Of a stretch of DNA of 64,000 nt, positions 56,440-64,000 are shown one piece after another. The DNA is taken from the NCBI GenBank assembly GCA_050084515.1, contig CM114272.1, positions 9,796,001-9,860,000 on the forward strand, given 5' to 3'. Made by a program: the position numbers and the translations under genes. How positions within the stretch are numbered: the first letter of the stretch is position 1; every line of letters starts with the position of its first letter. The stretch is from Blasia pusilla (Eukaryota > Marchantiophyta > Marchantiopsida > Blasiales). The notes beneath the pieces were generated by a model, which worked only from the letters and a program-made list of their open reading frames with translations, ran no database searches and was not told the origin of the DNA.

Positions 56440-56960
56440 ACTGTCCCTCCTGAGCAAATCTACTCCCGAATTCATATATAGTGATCAAGTCACATCCACC
56501 CTCCATCATAAATGAATCCAAACTCTAACATTCCATCTTCTACCGAACTCTAGAAATATGAGTGTTTCATAAGTTCAACTTGAGAAAGATAATTAGAGAG
56601 AGTTTTTGTGCACATACACACCATTGATCACATCCACACAACAAATACAGTCAATCTTTCCAACACTAAGGTGAATTTGCACACATATAAAAACACACTA
56701 ACACATGTACATGCATAAAGACCACAAAAAAAGAAGTAAAAATAGCTTATACAGTCAACTTCACTCCATGTATGCATATCAAGCCACATCCACCCTTCGC
56801 CATGAGGGAATCCAAACTCTAGCGCTCAAGCTTCTATGAAACTCTAAAGGATGAATGCTCTAAGAACTTAACTTGAGAAAGATGGCTAGCAAAAGTCATC
56901 TTCTTCACCCAAAAATAACCCCAAATGGTAAATTGCATATAAAGGTTACCGAGTAACCTT
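56440..56960 (+). repeat. Dispersed repeat, two diverged tandem units
   Basis: Units near 56,470-56,600 and 56,770-56,900 share 'aatccaaactct', 'aacttgagaaagat' and 'cacatccaccct'. The tract matches the sequences flanking the MITE at 3,846-4,150. The uninterrupted point corresponding to that insertion is near 56,800-56,815 ('catgagggaa'). Function unknown. Confidence 0.55.
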
Positions 56961-59900
56961 TGACTCAATCAAGGGATCACTTGGCCCATGACAACAAAAG
57001 AGAGGGCTTTTCCTAATTTTCAAATAGGATGGCAAACATTAATGCTATGTGTGATCATGTGGATTCATGCGCCACTTATGTGGGCGTCTTAAGGAATTGG
57101 CTTTAGTATTGAAATAGAGGGGCGTTGAATTGTAAGCTGAACCTTTGTAAATGAATGACATGCATCATGCTTAATTCATGTTGTTGAAAAAATTTCCTCA
57201 CGTGCAACGCAGAGGCTTGGTCTAGGTAAGTGCGTGCCCCGCGCTCTACAATTAGAGACATTATCCATAGTGGACCAATTAAAGAGAAGGAACTCTTAGT
57301 TGCTTGAAAAGGTATTGCCTCCAATGGTAGAATCTGTTGACAAGATGGATGTTCGCGTCGGGGATGAAGAGTCCCCAACTTGTGATCCACAGTTTGTTGC
57401 AAACTTTGGTGAAGACGATCGATCGAGATTAGGATCATACAAGCATGCTACTCCAAAGGAACCTCTAGCACCAACTATCAGGAGAGAGGAGAAGCGGGAA
57501 ATTTCTTTGTTTCTTTTTGAGTGTTTAAATGTGTACAATTGTATCCATACATATGTAAAACCCATTGTCTCTCATTGGTGGCATGCATTGGAGTGGCAGA
57601 AAGGGAGAGTTGGGGGACATAGTAATGGGGCATATTTATCGAATGTATGAGATGTTGCATCTGGTCGTGTTGGTGATATTTATAGCCATGGGAAAGTTCA
57701 AGTGGATGAACAATATTCAGGACAAGGGTAAACTAGTATGTCTCAAGGTAGCAAAAATGACTCATATGCACGGAACTTGACGCCAACTTCATTCCAAGGT
57801 GGATACTATCCAACATGACAAGGGTGGAATAGTAAGCCCCTTCTATTTATATTCTATATTTTCCCTTTCCCATATTCCATAGACAGAGCATAGTAGAAGC
57901 AAACATACGTAATGTTATTTCTAGCCAAGAAGAGAACTTCACAAAGTTGATGGATTACTTGACAATCTTGAAAAGGGGCCATGAGGATATAGGAGAGATC
58001 TCTGTGTCCAAGAGTTGTATCATCTCCTCAATGAATTATAATTCGTTGAGGAGATAATACGACCTATGGTTCACTAATAATAATTAGTGAACCATCCCCT
58101 AGCCTAATCCTATTCTTGTACCATCAACTAACCTATTGACCCTCTCCTCACGCAATCATTGTACTATCTTCAAATCCAAAGTGTGCACCTTCTTGCATTC
58201 AAGTCACTAGTGTGCCCTCGAATCCAATCAATATTCTAGCTTTAAATGCACCCATTTCCAATTAAGTGTACCCATGTAGTGAGTGGATCAGATATAGTTG
58301 CAGGCATTATACCAATTGTTGCATAGAGAAAGAGAGAAAAAAGAGAGGTTAATGCTATTGCCATTATAGGTGAACCAAAATTTTAATGTATGTGAGTTGA
58401 GGTTATTATTGTGCATGTATTTTTAAGTAAATGAAGAATCTTGGACTTTCTGAGGCTAACTAAATTCTATTTATTTGTGATTGTAGGGAGCATTGATGAG
58501 GCTCCGACCATTATAGGGAAATTAATGCCAAGGTAAGACATTGTGAAAATGCAATTTGAAGGCCATAAAATTTTCAAAGAAGAATAATAATAATGCATGA
58601 ATTGTAGAAAGTGGTGGACCAATGGAGTTGGATAATGTGGATCTTCTATAAAAGCCAATGGTAGTAACAAAACCTACACTTAGGAAGAGGACCTGAGAGC
58701 TTGTCAAGACAGGGGTAAAATATGTGATGTCTTCGCTATAGTAGTGGATGTCATGTGAGAATCCATCTTTGGTTATAAGTTAAGGCATGTTGCGTGACGC
58801 TTATTTTACCTTCCGCGGATTAGAGATTCCAGATGAAAATTGTGTTGTCTATTTAATAGAGGTATGTAAGAAAAGATGTTTTTTTCCTTTCCCAAATATG
58901 AAGAACCATCCGCCATAGATTTATGTAGGAGATGCCCTTGATATTTTAGTGTTATGGCCATCCCCACTTGTTTTTCCTTCTAAAGATTAGACAATGGGCC
59001 TTTGTCTTTCAATTTGGATTGTGCCTATTCGAATGTACTTGGGCCTTTTTCAAATGTATGTCTCTATTTTCAGTAGAAAGCATCATTCAATTAGTACAAG
59101 GAATCTTGGAATGTATGTAGATAGTCTATTTGAGGATGGAACCTATAAATAGATACACTCAGTAGCTTTGGACATGTGGCAATCATTTGGATATGATAAG
59201 TACTTATTAGCTTCAGACTTGGATGTGACAAGCACTTGTTAGCATTTATGACATGATTGTGAAAAGTGATCATATGTTGTTCCGATGTGAGTTGGTAGAG
59301 TGATATCGTGTTTGTATAATTTCATCTTACATTTGTAGCATTAGGACTTTAGTTATAACAGAGTGGTTTCTCCAAGCCCCTTTTTGCAATTGGATGTAAG
59401 ACAAGAAGTGATAAGAGGGTATGTAGAAGTTTTCAATCATGTGGTTCACCAAGGGGCATGAAGGAGGCATTCGTGTCTAGTACTAGACATAAATACATCA
59501 TAAAGTTGTAAATGCTAATGTAATGTACACCATTATTTTAGCAATAAAGCACTAGCTCTAGTTGATCAAATGACTCTAACATGTTTTTCTGTGACTTGGA
59601 TATATATTTTTTCCTGCTACATTTTGGGGTGAGATTAGAGGAGATGGAGATAAATATCCGTGGACTCCATGTGATGTGTTGTAGGTACACTGAGAGATGA
59701 AAGTCTTTGTGGTTGGTGTAGGGCATGATGTTGCACACTAACGAGCACCAAGAGATGAGACGTCTAAGTTGATAAGCAAGAGATAAGCAACCGAGGGTTG
59801 TCAATACCAACAGAGTTCCATCAAAGCAAACAAAATCCATGCCCTAGAGAGTCCTACCATAATCACATTGGAAACTTAGGAGCTGGATATTGGTCTTAAG

Positions 59901-60000
59901 TTGATAAAAGAAAGATTTGTGTTAGAGACATCAATTTTTGAGGGATTGTAAGAGCTATTTTGCATATAGTATGCATGTCTTGGGTATGCTATTGGGTCCA
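56961..60000. other. Intergenic DNA with two hairpins, no gene recognised
   Basis: AT-rich to mixed. Short frames at 57,300-57,650 (both strands) and 58,467-58,707 have no recognised domain. Two adjacent inverted repeats are at 58,022-58,055 and 58,066-58,095. No element could be named. Confidence 0.4.
58022..58095. repeat. Two adjacent inverted repeats
   Basis: First: arms 58,022-58,037 and 58,040-58,055 (ATCTCCTCAATGAATT and complement, one mismatch, two-base spacer). Second: arms 58,066-58,078 and 58,083-58,095 (ATGGTTCACTAAT and its perfect complement, four-base spacer). Ten bases separate them. Confidence 0.85.
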
Positions 60001-60615
60001 AGGATCGTCGACGTTGAATTTTCGAGCGACACGTTGATCTTTCAATGACTGTACAAGAACACTTATATGGAGAGGGCCCTGATTTGAGTATGAGCCAAGA
60101 CTTGGTTGAGCTAGGAGTAGTGGAGATGTCATAACGGGGGTATTAATTTTCCATAATCATGTTTGCCAAGAAGGATGTGCATGGCAACTAGACGGATAGA
60201 GAGATGCATGGAGATTACTAGCCTATTAATGGACATAAAAAGTTTGATAGGTATATATGCTATGCCTACTCATGAGGGGATCTTGATGCTATTAGATATC
60301 CAAAGGTCTATGGTTCCTTAGATCTTCTAGCCGGATACCATCACTTGCCAATCAAAATGGAGGAAAAGTAGAAGATGACATTCTAGGGCATCGATTCTTA
60401 CGGGAAGGATATTTGTACTAGTGATGGTTCTTACCATTTGGGTTGAAGAACGTCTTGATAGAGTTTCAAAGGGTAATAGATAGGATCTTGGCAAGTCCAA
60501 ATTTTGCTACATGGTATATGGATAACATCATAGTCTTAGTGCCATGATTGAGGAGCATAAGCAACATCTCACGGAGGTGTTTCACTAATTGTAGTTACAT
60601 TGGCTAAAGTTCCAT

Positions 60616-60983
60616 CAAGATGCATGAAAAAAAACTTATCCGTCTATCGTATGGACATGCCCAAAAGATCCTTAGTCTAGATTTTTAATTTTGGCACCCT
60701 TTTCCTCTACGCAAACTCGACACGCGGGAAGAGATTTGGGCACCGATTAAGGGATTGGATTGAATAGGTGTGTGGGCTACGAGCCCGTGCGTGATCCACG
60801 TTGAGTGCCCTACCACTGCGGGTGAGGCACGAGGGGTGACAAGAATGGGCGTCGGGTTGTTGGACTAGGGTACGGGTTTTCCAAGGCCAGGTGCGAGCCA
60901 TGGAAATGCACGTTGCACAAATATGTCCATCTTAGGGATGGATATACGTTTATAGACATAGAATTTTTCCGTGTGCAACCTTG
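60616..60983. mobile_element. hAT-like MITE, family B, 368 bp, inside RT
   Basis: Starts CAAGATGCATG and ends GTGTGCAACCTTG. Flanking 8-mers AGTTCCAT (60,608-60,615) and AGCTACAT (60,984-60,991) match at 6 of 8 positions. The coding sense on the right copy continues as 'ELHPSECK', matching 'LKLHPGKC' in the intact thumb of the copy at 48.1 kb, so the insertion point is within the RT thumb. The interior matches the copies at 13,090 and 21,695 ('acatgcccaa', 'gggctacgagcccgtgc'). Confidence 0.8.
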
Positions 60984-61584
60984 AGCTACATCCAAGTGAG
61001 TGCAAGCTCTTTTATCATCAGATTGATTATTTGGATCATACCATATACCTAGGTGGCCTTGATGCTCTACAGACAAAGGTAGAGGCTATTTCACGCATTC
61101 CAAGAAATATAGATGTGAGTTGAGTTTGCCTATTCATGGGATTCACAAATTTTTTTGATAGTAAGTCAAGGGATTTAATTTGATTGATAAGTTCCTAACC
61201 TTTCTGACCAAGGTAATCATGAGTGCGAGTGGGGGGATGAGCAAGAGAGAGCATTTAGTCGCTCAAGGACAGATTGATGTCCGTACCTATACTGAGAGGA
61301 ACTTTCAAGGGAAGTTCTTTCCTACTGCACATAGATTGGAGTATCTTAAGACTTGGAGCAATGCTCATCCAACATGATGATAAGGATAGAGAATTCATCA
61401 TGGCTTACACTAGTTTCTCGAACAATGTTGTAAAGGCGTAGTACAACTCGTACGAAGATGAGTTCTTGGCTATATTATGGGTTTTAGAATATTTCAAGTA
61501 TTACTTATTTGATAATCCCTTTGCTATCATGATTGATCACCAACTATCTAAGTGGTTGATGGAGTTTCGTAAACTTATAGAGAA

Positions 61585-61895
61585 CATGGTTGCACAAAAA
61601 TGGACAAGTCCTTCCTTAAGACGGATATGGACGGACAAGTCTGGATATGTCCATGGACATGGGTTCCAAGAGATGGGGTCCACACTTTTAGTCCATAATG
61701 AAAGGCAAGGCAAGGATGAGAGCAGTAATGATGGAGGAGGGAGTGGAGGTGGAGGGAGGAAGAAATGGGGGAGTATGGAACACGAAGGCAAGTAAGGGGA
61801 ATGAGAAAGAAGGGAAAAGTGGGGCCCATACGGACAAGTCTTTCCATAGGACGGACATAAGTCACGGACATGAAATTTGTCCACATGCAACCTTG
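61585..61895. mobile_element. hAT-like MITE, family A, 311 bp, perfect 8-bp target duplication
   Basis: Starts CATGGTTGCACAAAAATGG and ends CACATGCAACCTTG, in the opposite orientation to the copy at 55,732. The flanking ATAGAGAA (61,577-61,584 and 61,896-61,903) is an exact 8-bp duplication, the hallmark of hAT-type insertion. It interrupts the RNase H reading frame of the third Ty3/gypsy copy, which resumes right after it. The perfect duplication suggests it is the youngest MITE in the window. Confidence 0.9.
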
Positions 61896-62759
61896 ATAGA
61901 GAAGCTTGCAAATTGGGCTCTATTATTGCTCGAGCAAGATTTCCAATGGTACATCAACTTGGGAGACTCAACTAAGATGCAAATGGATTGAGTCATAACC
62001 CATGCCCAAGTTAGCAAGATGCGATTGGAGCTTGTTGGCATGGAGAAAGTGATGAAGAGATAGTGCCTGAATGACACAATTCCATCTATTTGAATTCGTT
62101 GGCCATGGAGAGCCAAAGAGTTTTAACTTTGATGGCAAGATCCGATGGAGAGTCCTTAGACCATAGGCCATTGAGGAGGCGATATGTGACGAAGATATCT
62201 ATGAGGATGAGATAGGATTAAGCCTTTCCCATATAACGTTTCTATAAACATGCATATTCTATTGTGGCTCAACTATAGCTAACGCGGTGGAAAGTTGCAC
62301 TCCATAATTTTTCACATGTCTAATTATCATCGAAACCCAAGCCCCATTCAAGATATTTGAAATGATGGAGCTTCAATCCTTGAAGACGAGTAAGCACCGT
62401 GTCATGCACGAATTTCATGATTTAGGTTTCAATGACACTCTCTTTATCGATCTCTCTAATTCACATGATGAAAATTATTTTTGACGGAATAATAACATAT
62501 GTAAAGCATAAAGACAATTAAAAAAAATGTATCCTCCAATTAATTCATAGATTTACTTTGTAAGACTAGTGAAAACCTCATAAAAAAGAAGTATTCCTCT
62601 TTGACCTTAAGCATCATTGGATAATACTTCGTTTCTCCGGATTTCATATTTTAGTTGCATATGATGTTGCATATCTTATATTCCTATATGTTAATTTGAG
62701 GATGATTTTTTTTGTTATTTTTCTTTTAACATGTATCGTGTTAATTGGGGTTATATAAA

Positions 62760-62950
62760 TCTGTATTATTATGGGAGAATGCCCTTATATGGGGTGTTTT
62801 CGGTCCTTGTGACACATGTCTTTTTCGACCTCCAATTAATTGACAGGTGTTGTTCTCCCCACCAACCTCTTTTGAAACCCGTTTGTCTTCTCGAACTAAT
62901 TTTCATTCACTTGTGCAACTAGCACGGGTAGTAGATACTAACACCGGCTA
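62760..62950 (+). mobile_element. Helitron-like element
   Basis: Starts TCTGTATTATTATGGGAGAA after an A, with the same 5' end as at 6,516 and 7,832. Internal blocks ('cttgtgacacatgtcttttt', 'ttaattgacaggtgt', 'gtgcaactagcacgggta') follow the element at 6,516 in order. The 3' end is less clear ('ccggctaat' near 62,945 instead of CTAG-T), so the end is approximate. Confidence 0.5.
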
Positions 62951-63812
62951 ATATCTACTACAAAGTATATGTTACCGGAGTGACATTGAAACCTAAATTA
63001 TTAACCGATCCTTACTAGTATTAACAACGAATGGAGGAGAGAAAAAACATAAACAATTAGAAAGGAGTACGACCAGTTGTAAAACTCACGTACTCGACTC
63101 TTTGCGTGCTTTTTCTTATTGCAGATAGTTTTCAGTCACCGGGTTTGTTTTAGGCCTCTTTTCATTCTAAAGGTGAAGGTTCCCACCAACAGATTTCGAT
63201 CCACGGCCGTGGGATGTGAATCTAGCGAGTTAGATACGGCTTTAAGGGATTTCTTATCTGTAGGATCGGAGCACTTTGTACGCCGGTAGATAACCAATGG
63301 TCCGGTGTCCCTGAGACCCGTCGTTTGGCGCTTCAAACGTCGTGCTGACGGTGTTCCGGCTTATGTGCCCCTTGATTCTTTGTGCGAGGGCCAGTCATTG
63401 GCCGAACAGTGGACCCTGAGGGTGCTGTGATCCAGCGTGGACAGTGTTTCTCAGCGTTGGTCCAAAGCGAGAGAGCCACGTGGAAAGTCGGGGAGAAAGG
63501 GTGGGCCTCCCTGTCGTGGCCGCGTTCGCGTAGTATAGACTGGCTGCGTGGGGAGCGGCATTTCTGTCACAAATTCCGAATTTAGAGTGTGGGTAGAGAG
63601 AGGAGATTTGCGCGAGGGTGCGCGGCACTTCGCAGTCAGGGGTTTTGGGGTTTCTTCTTTTTTTTTTTTTTTTTTTTTTTTTTTCCTTTTCGCTGTTTGT
63701 TTCTCGGTGCGGGTAGATTGGGTAGGGATCGCCGTTGAGGTGGCTCAGGGGAGAATTTTTAAATTTTGTTTGTGTTCGGGAGGTCCTGAAATTCGGTGCA
63801 TGCGTCGAGGTC
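62951..63812 (+). promoter_or_regulatory. Upstream region of the right-edge gene
   Basis: AT-rich DNA gives way near 63,130 to GC-rich sequence that continues into the open frame at 63,813. A 27-base T run (63,658-63,684) lies about 130 bp before the ATG. A short upstream ATG frame (63,800-63,826) overlaps the proposed start. No TATA box was evident, and the transcription start is unknown. Confidence 0.35.
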
Positions 63813-64000
63813 ATGGTAGCCCGTGAGAGTACCGAAGCCGATGATGAATCTTGTTTTACCGATTCTGTTGTGGGTAAAGCATTCATCCCCGGCGCTCATG
63901 CGGGTCTCCGAATTCGAGAGCAATTCCCTGAGCCCTGCATGATGGTGGTGGCAAGCAAAGAGAACGATCCCGCAATCACCTGTCCTTCACTCTGTCGCTC
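63813..64000 (+). CDS. N-terminal part of an unidentified gene, cut by the window edge
   Basis: An ATG at 63,813 opens a frame of 62 full codons that is still open at the last base. The predicted start is 'MVARESTEADDESCFTDSVV', followed by 'AFIPGAHAGLRIREQFPEP' and 'MMVVASKENDPAITCPSLC'. The composition is acidic at first and then mixed, with no signal peptide or transmembrane segment. I do not recognise the family. The GC-rich context, long leader and absence of repeat similarity favour a host gene whose first exon lies here. Confidence 0.5.
   Translation, partial: MVARESTEADDESCFTDSVVGKAFIPGAHAGLRIREQFPEPCMMVVASKENDPAITCPSLCR

Larger units (their letters stand above)
60005..62220 (+). mobile_element. 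Third Ty3/gypsy copy, plus strand, with two nested MITEs
   Basis: Plus-strand relic of the same family as 44.7-53.4 kb. RT palm pieces lie between 60,005 and 60,615. The thumb ('ECKLFYHQIDYLDHTIYLGG') follows the first MITE at 60,984-61,160. RNase H ('AILWVLEYFKYYLFDNPFA', 'MIDHQLSKWLMEF') is at 61,200-61,584. After the second MITE the domain resumes at 61,904 with 'KLANWALLLLEQDFQWYI'. Integrase, PHD and methyltransferase are absent, and no LTR was recognised. Many stops. Confidence 0.75.

Noticed and set aside
63140-63310. tRNA-like or snRNA-like GC-rich stretch with 'gatttcgatccacgg'
   Set aside because: No cloverleaf could be drawn and no known RNA was recognised.
1-64000. CRISPR array or bacterial operon
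   Set aside because: No regularly spaced short repeats and no bacterial gene layout. All evidence points to plant nuclear DNA.

Overview
The window looks like nuclear DNA of a land plant, probably a non-seed plant or a relative (bryophyte, lycophyte or fern grade). The reasons are plant-type Ty1/copia and chromodomain Ty3/gypsy elements, a LINE with a restriction-like endonuclease, a Ty3/gypsy lineage carrying a DNA methyltransferase domain, long AT-rich repeat tracts, and a few GC-rich gene islands. The species cannot be fixed from the sequence. No bacterial operon, rRNA, tRNA or CRISPR array was seen.

Only two host genes can be supported. One is a complete single-exon methyltransferase gene on the minus strand (33,367-35,016), related to the methyltransferase domain of GSTCD. 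The other is a plus-strand reading frame starting at 63,813 that runs off the right edge. GC-rich stretches at 1-1,370 and 8,560-9,900 look gene-like or promoter-like but hold nothing I recognise.

Most of the rest is nested, decayed mobile DNA. From left to right: an hAT-like MITE inside a dispersed repeat (3.7-4.3 kb); a Ty3/gypsy RNase H relic (5.6-6.1 kb); two short Helitron-like elements (6.5 and 7.8 kb); a deleted chromovirus with about 1.2-kb LTRs and a MITE in its integrase/chromodomain junction (11.2-16.0 kb); a plus-strand LINE relic split by a MITE and a Ty1/copia element (20.5-27.7 kb); the methyltransferase gene with a 261-bp tandem duplication on its 3' side (32.3-35.0 kb); a minus-strand LINE (36.1-39.5 kb); a repeat-rich tract with a large perfect palindrome (39.9-44.7 kb); a tandem pair of related Ty3/gypsy elements (44.7-53.4 kb); an unclassified transposase-like relic (53.6-55.4 kb); another MITE; a second copy of the dispersed repeat; a third copy of the same Ty3/gypsy family with two MITEs inside its reading frame (60.0-62.2 kb); and a further Helitron-like element.

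The most interesting system is the Ty3/gypsy family at 44.7-53.4 kb and 60.0-62.2 kb. Its best copy, on the minus strand, reads protease, C5 cytosine DNA methyltransferase, reverse transcriptase, RNase H, integrase and PHD finger. A retroelement carrying both a DNA methyltransferase and a chromatin-reading PHD finger could interact with host chromatin at two points of its life cycle. This copy is dead: the catalytic Pro-Cys is Pro-Tyr, and there are stops, a frameshift and an apparent deletion in the target-recognition part. Activity would have to be sought in other copies in the genome.
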